Both the position numbers and the translations under genes were made by a program. Positions 7,028 to 16,123 of a stretch of 64,000 nucleotides of DNA are shown here, one piece after another (positions within the stretch are counted from its first letter, which is position 1; every line of letters begins with the position of its first letter). The notes under the pieces are model-generated. The model saw only the letters and a program-made list of their open reading frames with translations, made no database searches and was not told the DNA's origin. Origin of the DNA: Saprospiraceae bacterium (lineage in GTDB: Bacteria > Bacteroidota > Bacteroidia > Chitinophagales > Saprospiraceae); contig JARGNR010000003.1 in NCBI GenBank assembly GCA_029212405.1, positions 65,436 to 129,435 on the forward strand, read 5' to 3'.

Positions 7028-7435
7028 ATGAAATACATCACACTGCTTTTATTCTTAGTCTTCAATTGTGCAATTTTTACCGGATGTGGTTCGGTAAAGT
7101 TGGATGATAATGTGGAGGCAAAAACTGCGAATCAATCGCCAAAGGTTTATTTAAGTCTTGCGGATTATTTAAGGACACAAGGAGGCGTAATTGTATCTGG
7201 TACAGGAAACAATGTAATTGTGCAAATTCGAGGTGTTAATAGCATTCAGGGAGATACGAGACCCTTTTATTATATTGATGGAGTTGCGATAGGGCGATCC
7301 TATGCTTCTGCGAATAGTGCACTTAACCCCAATAACATAAAAAGTATACGAATTCTTTCCAGTCTCTCTGAATTGGCTATCTATGGAGAAAATGGAAATA
7401 ATGGAGTCATTCTTGTCAAATCAAAACGGAAATGA
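7028..7435 (+). CDS. Lipoprotein with a lone TonB-receptor plug-like domain
   Basis: 135 aa from ATG 7028; an upstream in-frame TTG at 7001 would only lengthen the signal peptide. A lipoprotein signal ends FTGCG. The rest resembles the N-terminal plug of SusC/RagA-type TonB-dependent receptors: VIVQIRGVNSI, then FYYIDGVAIG, NPNNIKSIRIL, and a closing ELAIYGENGNNGVILVKSK. The transmembrane barrel is absent and the stop codon is clean. Stand-alone plug-like lipoproteins occur in Bacteroidota, but their role is unclear. It may occupy or regulate a receptor, or act as a beta-rich scaffold. It appears monocistronic. Confidence 0.75.
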   Translation: MKYITLLLFLVFNCAIFTGCGSVKLDDNVEAKTANQSPKVYLSLADYLRTQGGVIVSGTGNNVIVQIRGVNSIQGDTRPFYYIDGVAIGRSYASANSALNPNNIKSIRILSSLSELAIYGENGNNGVILVKSKRK

Positions 7436-7533
7436 GTCATTTAAGTGGGGTGTCATATCTCCTTAATTAACTGACCACCAATTAAATTACCCAAAAAGGA
7501 TATAGAATGGTAGGCCTTATTCAAACTATATTC

Positions 7534-7541
7534 TACTTTTG
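7534..7541 (+). promoter_or_regulatory. Candidate -7 box (TACTTTTG)
   Basis: Matches TAnnTTTG about 45 nt upstream of the ATG of the PD40 lipoprotein. No good -33 TTG was found. Confidence 0.4.
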
Positions 7542-7585
7542 CGCCAAGAAAATCACCAATTAAATAGAATTAAGACTTAATATAT

Positions 7586-8686
7586 ATGAGAAATTTCATC
7601 TTATCACTTTCGATTATTTGCATTTTTATAGCTTGTAAATCCGAAAAACCTACACCAGAAACTACTGATTCAGGAGAAACTGAAAATACAGATACACTTA
7701 GATACGATCAAGAAGTCCATTTGAAAAATGTGAAACAATTGACTTTTGGCGGAGACAATGCAGAAGCCTATTGGAGTTTTGATGATTCTAAAATAGTTTT
7801 TCAAGCTAAAAACAAAGAATGGGGCGCACCGTGCGACCAGATTTATGTATCAGAAGTTGGAGTGGAAATGAGAGATGTTCCTCAACTGGTAAGTACTGGA
7901 AAAGGAAGAACTACGTGCAGTTACTTTTTACCTGGAGATTCCACTATAATTTACGCATCTACGCATGAAGGAGGAGACGCATGTCCACCTGAACCTTCAA
8001 GAGCAGAAGGATATGTATGGCCAGTATATGCAACCTTTGATATTTACACTGCTGATTTAGAAGGGAATTTACTGCAAAAAATGACGGACTATGAGGGATA
8101 TGATGCCGAAGCGACCGTTTCACCCAAGGGAGATAAAATTGTTTTTACTTCCATGCGTTCTGGTGACCTCGAGTTATGGACCATGGATATAGATGGGAGT
8201 AATAAAAAACAGGTAACTGATCAATTGGGATACGATGGAGGTGCTTTCTTTTCTCCAGATGGAAAAAAATTGATTTTTAGATCGTCAAGACCGTCAACAG
8301 ATGCGGATAAGAAGAAATATAAAGACTTGTTGGCAAAAGGCTTAGTCATGCCTAGCGATATGGAACTCTACGTTTGTAATGTCGATGGTAGTGAGCTGAC
8401 AAAGATTACTGATTTAGGACAAGCGAATTGGGCACCATTTTTTCATCCAAGTGGGGAAAAGGTTATATTTTCAACAAATCATGCATCGCCTCAAGGTGGA
8501 AGGCCAACATTCAACTTATACATGATAAACTTGGATGGAACAGGGTTAGAGAAGATTACACATGATAGTGTATTTGATGCATTCCCTATGTTTTCAAATG
8601 ATGGAAAGAAACTGATTTTCTCTAGTAATAGAAATAATGGAGGGACAAGAGAAACGAATTTATTTGTCGCTGACTGGGTAGAGTAG
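7586..8686 (+). CDS. TolB-like PD40 beta-propeller lipoprotein
   Basis: 366 aa. The signal peptide ends FIACK (lipid-modified Cys near residue 17), followed by an acidic, Thr-rich linker (residues 20-45). The mature part consists of WD40-like PD40 repeats. Typical blades read SFDDSKIVFQAK, SPKGDKIVFTS, SPDGKKLIFRS, HPSGEKVIFSTN and SNDGKKLIFSSN, often alternating with a D-DG-N/S-x-(K)-Q/K-x-T strand. Such propellers bind proteins or peptides in the periplasm or at the outer membrane. The protein lacks TolB's N-terminal domain and a peptidase domain, so it is not TolB itself. The ligand is unknown. The next gene follows after 100 bp and may be co-transcribed. Confidence 0.85.
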   Translation: MRNFILSLSIICIFIACKSEKPTPETTDSGETENTDTLRYDQEVHLKNVKQLTFGGDNAEAYWSFDDSKIVFQAKNKEWGAPCDQIYVSEVGVEMRDVPQLVSTGKGRTTCSYFLPGDSTIIYASTHEGGDACPPEPSRAEGYVWPVYATFDIYTADLEGNLLQKMTDYEGYDAEATVSPKGDKIVFTSMRSGDLELWTMDIDGSNKKQVTDQLGYDGGAFFSPDGKKLIFRSSRPSTDADKKKYKDLLAKGLVMPSDMELYVCNVDGSELTKITDLGQANWAPFFHPSGEKVIFSTNHASPQGGRPTFNLYMINLDGTGLEKITHDSVFDAFPMFSNDGKKLIFSSNRNNGGTRETNLFVADWVE

Positions 8687-8786
8687 ATTTCAAGGATTAC
8701 AAAGAATACTTATCTTAAATTTCTGTTTTTTCTTTATATTTCATCGTCAAATAAAGATTGATGTTAACTCGCAAATAAAAAATTGA

Positions 8787-9764
8787 ATGAAAAAACGAAG
8801 AGATTTTATGAAACAAGCTGGTTTGCTAGCTGTAGGATTACCTTTTATTGGGACTTTAAATAGTTGTAAATCAGATAAAAATGCGGGGGAAGCAGCTGTC
8901 AAAGCTACCGTTGATGAAGCGGTGAAGTCTGGGTTTACATTGGATGAGTTTGGGATTCAATTGTGGTCTGTGAAAGATTTCATGAATAAAGATCCCAAAG
9001 GCACACTAAAAGCTCTTAGTGAATATGGGTACAATACGATAGAAAGCTTCCAAGGAGAACAAGGAGTCTTTTGGGGGATGTCTGCCAAAGACTATAATAC
9101 CTATCTCAACGACCACAATTTAAAATCAGTTTCTAGCCATTGTGATCCTCAATATGCATTAGACCCAACAAAAAGGGATGAATTTAAAAAATTGGTGGAT
9201 GATGCTTCTGAAATCGGTATGGAGTACCTAGTCAATCCGTATTTAGGGTTTTTGAAGACACAAGATGAGTTCAAAAATGCAACGGATGGAATGAATGAAT
9301 TGGGAGAAATATGTGCAAAAAATGGCATTCAATATTGTTACCATAATCACCATTATTCATTTATGGATCTGGATGGAGCATATCCTCAAGATATCATGAT
9401 GAAAGGTACTGAAGGAGGATCTGTTGGATTCGAAATGGATATTTATTGGGTAGTTGCTGCGGGTGCGGATCCTGAAGCATGGTTAAAAAAGTACCCGAAT
9501 AGATTTGTGTTAAGTCATGTCAAAGATCGATACAAAGAAGAGCGTTTGATGCAGATCAAAGAAGAGGAAGGAACAGATGAAAATTTTGGTATTAATGGAT
9601 CATGTGTATTAGGAGTAGGGCAGATAGATTTCCATAAAGTACTCCTTACAGCCAAAGAGCAGGGAATGAAGAAATACATTGTTGAGCATGAGCGATATGA
9701 CGATATGACTTCAATGGAAGCAGTAGAAAAAGATGCTGCCTATATGAAACAGTTCATTGTTTAA
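8787..9764 (+). CDS. Sugar phosphate isomerase/epimerase-like TIM-barrel lipoprotein
   Basis: 325 aa, xylose-isomerase-like TIM barrel (AP endonuclease family 2 fold). The N-terminus has a twin-arginine-like motif (KKRRDFMKQAG) and a lipobox-like LNSC, so the protein is probably exported by Tat and lipid-anchored. Catalytic or metal-binding segments visible are HNHHYSF (near residue 190), EMDIYWVVAAGADP, LSHVKDR and YIVEHERYD. These supply the Glu/His/Asp set of the family. The substrate is not predictable; exported Bacteroidota members are usually linked to carbohydrate or inositol-like breakdown. It is followed by a terminator. Confidence 0.85.
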   Translation: MKKRRDFMKQAGLLAVGLPFIGTLNSCKSDKNAGEAAVKATVDEAVKSGFTLDEFGIQLWSVKDFMNKDPKGTLKALSEYGYNTIESFQGEQGVFWGMSAKDYNTYLNDHNLKSVSSHCDPQYALDPTKRDEFKKLVDDASEIGMEYLVNPYLGFLKTQDEFKNATDGMNELGEICAKNGIQYCYHNHHYSFMDLDGAYPQDIMMKGTEGGSVGFEMDIYWVVAAGADPEAWLKKYPNRFVLSHVKDRYKEERLMQIKEEEGTDENFGINGSCVLGVGQIDFHKVLLTAKEQGMKKYIVEHERYDDMTSMEAVEKDAAYMKQFIV

Positions 9765-9794
9765 ACTAGAATAAAGAAAATCTTTACAAAATAG

Positions 9795-9826
9795 AAGCCT
9801 GCAATAATTCGTTTTATTGTAGGCTT
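9795..9826 (+). terminator. Intrinsic terminator
   Basis: A 13-bp stem with one G-U pair, AAGCCTGCAATAA / TTATTGTAGGCTT, loop TTCGTT, followed by TTT. It lies 30 nt after the stop of the TIM-barrel gene. Confidence 0.85.
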
Positions 9827-9855
9827 TTTAATTGGGTATAAAGTTGAATTGAAAT

Positions 9856-10272
9856 ATGGAAAAAATAGTAATATTCATTCTACTAAGTTGTTGTTTCCTT
9901 GCTTGTGAATTATCTCCTCCCCCTCCCAAGTGTGTGTCTAATCCACCTTTTGATCAACTGGAAACCTTTTCAAAAGAGTATCATGCTGAAGTAATTAAGA
10001 AGCTAGAAAAATCCAAAGCAACTGACTTTCGGTACTTTTTCAAAACCTTTGTTGAAAGCGGTGAAGAGACCAATATGATATTAAATCTACGAAATGAAAA
10101 TCAATGTTTCGATGTGAAGATGTTGGTTGAAAATTGGGAGAAATTAGGTGGTATGCGAAAGGTGAATGGCAAATCTTATCCTAAAGAATTGGTTTTATTG
10201 AAATGGAATATTGAAAACAGAAATGACGATAAGATAGTGGTCTATGATGATATGAACTGGATTATTGACTGA
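9856..10272 (+). CDS. Small lipoprotein of unknown function
   Basis: 138 aa; no family was recognised. The signal peptide ends FLACE with the lipid-modified Cys near residue 17, then a proline-rich spacer (SPPPPK). The mature part is charged and probably helical at first (residues 35-60), then alpha/beta, with two further Cys that could form a disulfide. It lies between a terminator and a convergent membrane-protein gene, so it is a single transcription unit. Confidence 0.75.
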   Translation: MEKIVIFILLSCCFLACELSPPPPKCVSNPPFDQLETFSKEYHAEVIKKLEKSKATDFRYFFKTFVESGEETNMILNLRNENQCFDVKMLVENWEKLGGMRKVNGKSYPKELVLLKWNIENRNDDKIVVYDDMNWIID

Positions 10273-10283
10273 TTCAAAAGAAA

Positions 10284-11381
10284 TTACTTTTTGATGTCTA
10301 ATTTTAATGAGAATTGAAGAGAGTCTTTTTTATTACTTCCAATATAGATCATCGAATCGGGTGTTACTTGATGATACTTTCCTTTAATATTTAATTCCCA
10401 GAAGTCCTGAAAGTTCCAAAATTCCAATTGGTTGTATTTTGGATCTATGATGTATTCAAAAAAAGAAAGAGAGTCAGCTATTTCAACAGCCCCAAATCTC
10501 CCCTTGTCCAAAATGATACTTTTGAAACTTTGTATGTCTTTTCTATTTTGACTAGTAATGCCTTCTTTCATGAATTTAATATCCGTTATTTTCCATACGC
10601 CTGTGATCGGACTTTCGATATTACTGGTCATATAATTCTTTGCATCTTCAATAAAATGTTGGGTATAGAAGTAAAATCCAATTAATAGGATGACTTTAAA
10701 TATTCGGCCAGAATTGATGAGGTGATAATGGTTTTTTAATGGGTGATATTCCTCAGTTAGTTTATTATTCTGGCGAGAGAAAAATGAATAATATGCAGGA
10801 AAGTCGGCAAAGATGAAGGAGCCAATAACAGCTAGATAAATACTATTCTTATAGATATAGCAACTGTCAAAACTATAATTGTGCATTACCGTATTTGCTA
10901 AAATTGCAAACATTAATATGTTTCCTAGTCGTTGGGTTTGTCTGAAGCAAATCAGGGCTAATCCCCCTAAAATGATATAACCAATATATGCTTGAAATAT
11001 AGGACTGAACCCATAAAAGGCATTTGCAAAAGTGTCTGCCTCCAATTGTGCCAGTTTGGTTTCGCCTGTAAATAAAGTGTAATTATAAAAATGGCCTTCT
11101 GCTTTTAGAAGGGCAGTTGTAAAGACTGCATAAACCAATAGAACCCTTAGAACAACTTCAGACCAATAGTTAAACTTTTCGTGGTTTTTATATTTTAAAG
11201 TAGCATAGGCAGCACCTAGTCCAGTTATTCCCATACAAATACCGAGTAACCACGCCCTGAAAATATCCATTTTGTCATCTCCACACATCCACCATTTTAC
11301 AGTCAATGTAGAACCTAAGACTCCAATTAGTGTTAGATTGAGAACATTGCTAATTGTAGTATGAAGATCTTTGTACTGCAT
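10284..11381 (-). CDS. Multi-pass membrane protein, DoxX-like possible
   Basis: 365 aa. The first ~215 residues hold about six hydrophobic helices, including segments near residues 13-28, 45-62, 75-92, 130-150 and 175-195. A further helix follows (about residues 226-242), then a C-terminal soluble portion (about 250-365) starting ITGVWKITDIKFM. That portion looks like a small beta-rich, lipocalin-like domain. The membrane part recalls DoxX/HTTM-like proteins of Bacteroidota (WWMCGDD, KAEGHFYNY), but I cannot assign it firmly. It is convergent with the 9856 lipoprotein gene (11 bp apart) and divergent from the hydrolase gene. The function is unknown. Confidence 0.7.
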   Translation of the reverse strand: MQYKDLHTTISNVLNLTLIGVLGSTLTVKWWMCGDDKMDIFRAWLLGICMGITGLGAAYATLKYKNHEKFNYWSEVVLRVLLVYAVFTTALLKAEGHFYNYTLFTGETKLAQLEADTFANAFYGFSPIFQAYIGYIILGGLALICFRQTQRLGNILMFAILANTVMHNYSFDSCYIYKNSIYLAVIGSFIFADFPAYYSFFSRQNNKLTEEYHPLKNHYHLINSGRIFKVILLIGFYFYTQHFIEDAKNYMTSNIESPITGVWKITDIKFMKEGITSQNRKDIQSFKSIILDKGRFGAVEIADSLSFFEYIIDPKYNQLEFWNFQDFWELNIKGKYHQVTPDSMIYIGSNKKDSLQFSLKLDIKK

Positions 11382-11502
11382 ATGTAATAGGGCATATTGA
11401 TATCTTCAGAAAAGATACAGTAATGCATGTTTATTTTCGTAATTGAAAGATGATAATGTCATTTCTTTAACAATATCTAACTATATTATATTTTGCATTT
11501 CA

Positions 11503-12387
11503 ATGAAAAAATGGATTAAGAGAATGGGCTGGTTTTTATTCATATCTGTGCTGATTGTAGTATTTCTTGTTAATGGTGGGATGAAAATGATGCACTTTTC
11601 AGATGATAAAGCAAAAGCATATTTTGAGGATAGAGGATTTGATGGTCAGATTGAAAAAATACGAATAAATGACATTGATGTAAAGGTAATCTCAAGTAAG
11701 CCCAACGCAGAAAATCAGACATTAATCGTTTTTGTACACGGTGCACCAGGAAGCTGGGATGCATTTAAACAATTCATTACAGACAAGGATATTTCGAGAG
11801 GAGCAACTGTAATAGCATATGATCGCCCGGGATATGGAGGGTCAAGTTTGCTTCCTATGTCTGGAATTCAAGATCAAGCTGAGATATTGAAAGAAATCAT
11901 ACGAACCTATAAAACAGAAAAAGTGATATTGGTAGGGCATTCTTATGGTGGTCCAATTGCTGGCTTAGCCGCATTAGATGAAAAAATGGAGGTGGATGCA
12001 ACGATTATGATTGCACCATTAGTAGATCCAGAGAGTGAGCCTATATTTTGGTACTCCTATTTTTCATATTGGAAATGGTCGAGATGGATGTTGCCTCCAT
12101 CTTTAATTGTAGCTGGTTCTGAAAAGTTTGCACATTCAAATGAATTGGCACAAATTGATTCTTTATGGAAAAAGGCTGAAAGTAGGTTTATCCATGTGCA
12201 TGGATTGGAAGATGGGTTGGCACCTGGGAAAGAAAATATTTCATTTACCAAAGCCAATATTCCCGAACAAAAGTTGACTCAAATTGTATACGAAAAAAAG
12301 GGGCATCTTGTTATTTGGACTGATTTTGAATTAATGAAAGCAATAATTATGGATGAAAAGGATCGAAAAATCGGATTAGTAGAGTAA
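11503..12387 (+). CDS. Alpha/beta hydrolase, membrane-anchored
   Basis: 294 aa from ATG 11503; an upstream TTG at 11443 would put an unlikely extension before the signal anchor. The N-terminal hydrophobic helix (GWFLFISVLIVVFLV) suggests an inner-membrane anchor or uncleaved signal. The fold is canonical: oxyanion segment VHGAPGSWDAF, strand IAYDRPGYGGS, nucleophile elbow GHSYGG (Ser near residue 146), and catalytic His in KKGHLVIW near the C-terminus. An acid residue is expected in the VHGLEDGLAP segment. Likely an esterase, lipase or related hydrolase; the substrate is unknown. Confidence 0.87.
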   Translation: MKKWIKRMGWFLFISVLIVVFLVNGGMKMMHFSDDKAKAYFEDRGFDGQIEKIRINDIDVKVISSKPNAENQTLIVFVHGAPGSWDAFKQFITDKDISRGATVIAYDRPGYGGSSLLPMSGIQDQAEILKEIIRTYKTEKVILVGHSYGGPIAGLAALDEKMEVDATIMIAPLVDPESEPIFWYSYFSYWKWSRWMLPPSLIVAGSEKFAHSNELAQIDSLWKKAESRFIHVHGLEDGLAPGKENISFTKANIPEQKLTQIVYEKKGHLVIWTDFELMKAIIMDEKDRKIGLVE

Positions 12388-12465
12388 CATAATTACTGTA
12401 AAAAGTGTCTTATATAGGCAGGAAAACAGCATTAACACTTCATTACATACATATTTTTCCTGAAT

Positions 12466-12495
12466 TTGTCAAGTGTAGAAACTTTTTTACATTTA
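12466..12495 (+). promoter_or_regulatory. Promoter of the primary sigma factor gene
   Basis: TTG (12466-12468), a 19-nt spacer, then TACATTTA (12488-12495). This fits the Bacteroidota promoter with one mismatch in the last -7 base. It lies about 100 nt before the sigma-factor start. Confidence 0.5.
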
Positions 12496-12594
12496 TAATT
12501 GTATTAATACTTAAGATCGTCAATGATTTCATTCCCGTGAAAGATTGAGATGAATTCATTCCCAATATTCATAAACCTAATAAAATAGATATAT

Positions 12595-13461
12595 ATGCGA
12601 CAACTCAAGATTACCAACAAAATCACCAATAGAGAAAGCGTCGCTCTAGAAAAATATCTGAACGATATAGCCAAAATTGATTTAATCAATGCAGATGAAG
12701 AAATTCGTTTAGCCAAATTAATTAAACAAGGAGATAAAGAAGCTTTAGAAAAGTTAACAAAGGCCAACCTAAGGTTTGTAGTATCTGTCGCAAAGCAATA
12801 TCAAAATCAAGGATTGTCTCTTCCGGATTTGATCAATGAAGGGAATGTAGGATTGATGAAAGCGGCGAAGCGTTTTGATGAAACTAAAGGATTTAAATTC
12901 ATTTCATATGCAGTTTGGTGGATTCGACAGTCTATTTTAGCAGCCATAGTAGAATATAGTAGAATGGTGAGATTACCTTTAAATAAGGTGAGTTCCTACA
13001 ATAAAGTGAATGAGGCTTATGTGAAGTTTGTTCAGAAATTTGAACGAGAACCTACACATGAAGAATTAGCGGAATTGTTGGATGTAAAGCCAAAGGAAAT
13101 TGGAAATATGCTTCAAGGAGGCAACCGTCATGTTTCTATGGATGCACCCATAAGTAGCGATGAAGGAGCGGCTACTCGTATTGATTTATATTCTCTAGGT
13201 GATGAAGATAGCCCAGATTTACAATTGATGGAACAATCTTTGGCTGATGAAATAAAACATGGATTGAGCTTATTGTCCCCAAGAGAAGTAGAAATATTGT
13301 CTGTTTATTATGGGTTGAATGGAAGAAGCTCTCATACTCTTGATGAGATTGGTGACATGTTCGGGTTGACCCGAGAACGTGTACGTCAAATCAGAGAAAG
13401 AGCTATCCGTAGACTAAGAAGATCTGTTAACAGAAATGCTCTTAAATCTTATTTAGGATAA
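12595..13461 (+). CDS. rpoD: Primary sigma-70 factor RpoD (short Bacteroidota form)
   Basis: 288 aa. This is the housekeeping sigma factor that directs RNA polymerase to promoters of the TTG/TAnnTTTG type seen in this window. Regions appear in order: 1.2 (YLNDIAKIDLINADEEIRLA), 2.1-2.4 (ANLRFVVSVAKQYQNQGL...LINEGNVGLMKAAKRFD...FISYAVWWIRQSI), region 3 (LPLNKVSSYNKVN...FEREPTHEELAE), and 4.1-4.2 (LSPREVEILSVYYGL...TLDEIGDMFGLTRERVRQI). Region 1.1 and the non-conserved region are missing, as is normal for the primary sigma of this phylum. The start is ATG at 12595. Confidence 0.96.
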   Translation: MRQLKITNKITNRESVALEKYLNDIAKIDLINADEEIRLAKLIKQGDKEALEKLTKANLRFVVSVAKQYQNQGLSLPDLINEGNVGLMKAAKRFDETKGFKFISYAVWWIRQSILAAIVEYSRMVRLPLNKVSSYNKVNEAYVKFVQKFEREPTHEELAELLDVKPKEIGNMLQGGNRHVSMDAPISSDEGAATRIDLYSLGDEDSPDLQLMEQSLADEIKHGLSLLSPREVEILSVYYGLNGRSSHTLDEIGDMFGLTRERVRQIRERAIRRLRRSVNRNALKSYLG

Positions 13462-13488
13462 ATTAGACTTTTTTACGGGCAAGATTAT

Positions 13489-14505
13489 TTATCCGTTGAC
13501 ATTTCCAATTTTAACCAATTGAAATTCTAGTTCAATGATTTGACCTGGGTCTTCAGTCAATTCTATTTGCGCAGGGATAGATTTCCATGAAGGAGTGTCA
13601 TTTGGAAATTCGTCAATAAGTTCCAAAATGGCTTTTGTTAAATTTAATAAATCTACCGCACTGATTTTATCGTCTGAATTTACATCTGCAGCCAAAAATT
13701 GATAAGGTTCTGTAAATGGATCCAATTCTAAAATGTGCTTTCTGATTTTCAATAAATCTACTCCTGACATACTCCCATCAGCTGCAGCCCCAGAGGCTTC
13801 CACGATAATAACTGGGTTTTCAATTTCAGGAAAATCATCGGATGGATATTCAAAAGTGGTACTTCCTCCAGTTATTTCTAAAATATCATACGTTGGAAAA
13901 TCAGCATTGGCTGGTTTTAGAATATATTTAATTTCTTCAGGAGATGTGTTACTTTTTGTGTCAACATTAAATGAGAAAGAAGTTGGATCATCCATTCCAT
14001 TGTCCATACCTGTAGCTCCAGTTGAAGCAATGACTTCATCAAAATCGTCGTAAGAAAAACCCATGTGAACGGTGCCATCTGGAGCAATGATGGCTAAAGT
14101 TGGCGTACCATAATATGGACCAAATGTTCCAGATTTGTAAATGAGTCCAGCATCTTTTCCACCACCATCAAATCCGACTCCAGGGAATGTGACTCCGTAT
14201 TGTATTTTGTAATTTGCCACATCGGCATTACTATCAAAATTTTGAGTACTTAATTCAATGAATTCAACATCATATTGTCCAGCTCCCCAAGCTTGATATT
14301 TTTCTTCCATCCATGGTGCCAATTGAATGCACGGTGGACAAGTGGTGAAAAATAGTTTAATAACGACCGTTTGTCCTTTATCTAAATGGTCTTTGTACAG
14401 TTCGTGAACGACCCCGTCAGAGTCTGTAACCGTAAAATCGGGCGCCTGCTGACCAAACGCTCCAGAAATAATAAATAGAAAACTTAGTACAGTTAAAATT
14501 CTCAT
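13489..14505 (-). CDS. Exported thioredoxin-like protein fused to a dockerin-type domain
   Basis: 338 aa from ATG 14505; an upstream in-frame TTG at 14529 is less likely. A signal peptide (ILTVLSFLFIISGAFG) leads into a TlpA/peroxiredoxin-like thioredoxin fold (residues about 25-155). Its redox motif is TTCPPC, and the cis-Pro segment is YYGTPTLAII. A beta-rich linker (165-235) follows, then a dockerin type I-like pair of calcium loops: GSMSGVDLLKIRKHIL and AADVNSDDKISAVDLLNL. The chain ends KIGNVNG without a T9SS sorting domain. In related phylum members the GDVNG strand is followed by more sequence, so a shortened C-terminus is possible. It may be an extracytoplasmic thiol oxidoreductase tethered through the dockerin. 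Confidence 0.82.
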   Translation of the reverse strand: MRILTVLSFLFIISGAFGQQAPDFTVTDSDGVVHELYKDHLDKGQTVVIKLFFTTCPPCIQLAPWMEEKYQAWGAGQYDVEFIELSTQNFDSNADVANYKIQYGVTFPGVGFDGGGKDAGLIYKSGTFGPYYGTPTLAIIAPDGTVHMGFSYDDFDEVIASTGATGMDNGMDDPTSFSFNVDTKSNTSPEEIKYILKPANADFPTYDILEITGGSTTFEYPSDDFPEIENPVIIVEASGAAADGSMSGVDLLKIRKHILELDPFTEPYQFLAADVNSDDKISAVDLLNLTKAILELIDEFPNDTPSWKSIPAQIELTEDPGQIIELEFQLVKIGNVNG

Positions 14506-14610
14506 GCCAAGTATGTTATTGATTTTCAAAGCTATAAATAAGATTTGACAAACACAAGTTATTGCAGTTTGTTGAAATCAACCTGTTGCTTTTGTCACCT
14601 GTAATATTCC

Positions 14611-14961
14611 TTATCCACCTGCTTTCTTAATGTTTTTATATCCTTTCTCTTTCAATAAGGCTATAATTTTATCTCTATGTTCGCCTTGTATAATGATTTC
14701 ACCATTCTTTACAGATCCTCCAACGCCACATTTTCCTTTCAATGTTTTACCCAAGGCATTTAATTCATTATCAGGAAGCTCTTCTAATCCTTTGATCAAA
14801 CTGACGGATTTACCTCCTCTTCCTTTCTTTTCAAGATGAACTCGAATGATGAATTCAGAGTGATTTATTTCTTCTTTTTCTTCCGGCATCTCAGGAGCAT
14901 TTTCAGGATTGCCCATTTTGATGAAATCGTCCCACGATAGTTTTGTTTCTTTTTTATTCAC
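14611..14961 (-). CDS. SUI1/YciH-type translation initiation factor homologue
   Basis: 116 aa, starting at GTG 14961 only 2 bp after the stop of the serine hydrolase gene, so the two are probably co-transcribed. The C-terminal ~70 residues are a SUI1 (eIF1-like) domain: [20 protein letters not shown], then [20 protein letters not shown], then [22 protein letters not shown]. The N-terminal ~40 residues are acidic and variable. In bacteria such proteins (YciH) are thought to act on translation-initiation fidelity or under stress; this is family knowledge, not shown here. Confidence 0.93.
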   Translation of the reverse strand: MNKKETKLSWDDFIKMGNPENAPEMPEEKEEINHSEFIIRVHLEKKGRGGKSVSLIKGLEELPDNELNALGKTLKGKCGVGGSVKNGEIIIQGEHRDKIIALLKEKGYKNIKKAGG

Positions 14962-14963
14962 AA

Positions 14964-16055
14964 TTATGCTTTTCTTTTCCAGTTGAAATTGATCATGCGC
15001 AACACTAAAAATCCTAAATCTCTAGTGCCTATGTTTGAATTGGATAACACAATAACTCCTGTTCCAGTTTCCTTGATGAAGGCTATAAATGCATTGTGGC
15101 CATTTGTTTTGCCCGAATGAGTAATGATGTCGTACCCTCTTCTTTGGTCTATTATTTGCCAGCCTTTTCCTGTTCGGATAGATTCATTAAAATCAGTTTC
15201 TACTTCTTTTAAGTGATTGGTTTTAAATTTATCAACATAGGGGTGGTCCGTTAATCCAATATTAATTTTCATGAATTTCACCAAATCTGATGCGGTTGTT
15301 TTGACGCCTTCTGAGGCTCCAAAGGATGCGAAAGTCCATGGTTTTGTCTCTCTTCCAGCTCGATCATATCCTACTGTGACAATATCTTTTTTGCGTTCTT
15401 TGAAAAATACAAATGAACTGTCCATTTCGATTGGGTCGAATATATATTGGTCCATCAGTTTGTCAAAGGAAGTCTGAGTGGCATATTCTAAGACAATTTC
15501 AAGCAGGCCATAATTGGTATGGGCATAGTTGAATTCGCCGATAGTTTTAGGGACAAAATTTACATAGAATGCAGACAACTCGCTTTTTTCATAATATCCG
15601 TAGGGATTTTGTGGGTCTTTTTCTTTTGCACCAAAGAAATAAGGCCGTACAGGTAGCCCTGAGGTATGTTGAATTAGATGTAATAAAGTGACATCATCCA
15701 TTCTTGGATTTTGAATTCCTTCAGGTAGGAAAGAATTTATTTTGTCTTCATAGTTCAGAATCCCATTTTCTACCAAAATTGACACTAAACTTGATGTGAA
15801 TACTTTTGAAATACTGCCTACTTCAAAAATATCTTCTGCATCTAGTGTGGATTTCTCCCCTTTAATGTCTGAACCAAACTCTACGTAATAAGTGGAATCT
15901 TGGTCAACGATTCCTATAATAAAGCCTGGGGTGTCATCTAAACTGATCTCCGTATCATGCAGAATAATTCGTTCAATTTCCACTTTTAAGTCTCCATTTT
16001 GGCCGAAGACACATGAAATAGAAAAAAGCATTGATATAATCGAAAAGAATCGCAT
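14964..16055 (-). CDS. Serine beta-lactamase-like hydrolase (class C / S12 fold)
   Basis: 363 aa with a signal peptide ending VFGQ. The active-site SxxK is Ser-Ile-Ser-Lys in [13 protein letters not shown] (near residue 80). The KTG-like motif is HSGKTNG near residue 315. At the Y-x-N position the protein reads Tyr-Ala-His-Thr-Asn-Tyr, so the usual Asn is replaced by His, or the Asn is displaced by two residues. Members act as periplasmic D-Ala peptidases, esterases or peptidases; true beta-lactamase activity is uncommon among such genes. It is transcribed just ahead of the SUI1 gene. Confidence 0.88.
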   Translation of the reverse strand: MRFFSIISMLFSISCVFGQNGDLKVEIERIILHDTEISLDDTPGFIIGIVDQDSTYYVEFGSDIKGEKSTLDAEDIFEVGSISKVFTSSLVSILVENGILNYEDKINSFLPEGIQNPRMDDVTLLHLIQHTSGLPVRPYFFGAKEKDPQNPYGYYEKSELSAFYVNFVPKTIGEFNYAHTNYGLLEIVLEYATQTSFDKLMDQYIFDPIEMDSSFVFFKERKKDIVTVGYDRAGRETKPWTFASFGASEGVKTTASDLVKFMKINIGLTDHPYVDKFKTNHLKEVETDFNESIRTGKGWQIIDQRRGYDIITHSGKTNGHNAFIAFIKETGTGVIVLSNSNIGTRDLGFLVLRMINFNWKRKA

Positions 16056-16123
16056 AAGTGCAAAACTACGGATACTGTTGCATATTAGTGAAGTAAAACA
16101 AGCTATTTCTATACCTAAAGATT

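Noticed and set aside
14964..16055. Beta-lactamase resistance gene
   Set aside because: The fold matches, but the Y-x-N motif is altered and the context is housekeeping; the S12 family is mostly peptidases and esterases.
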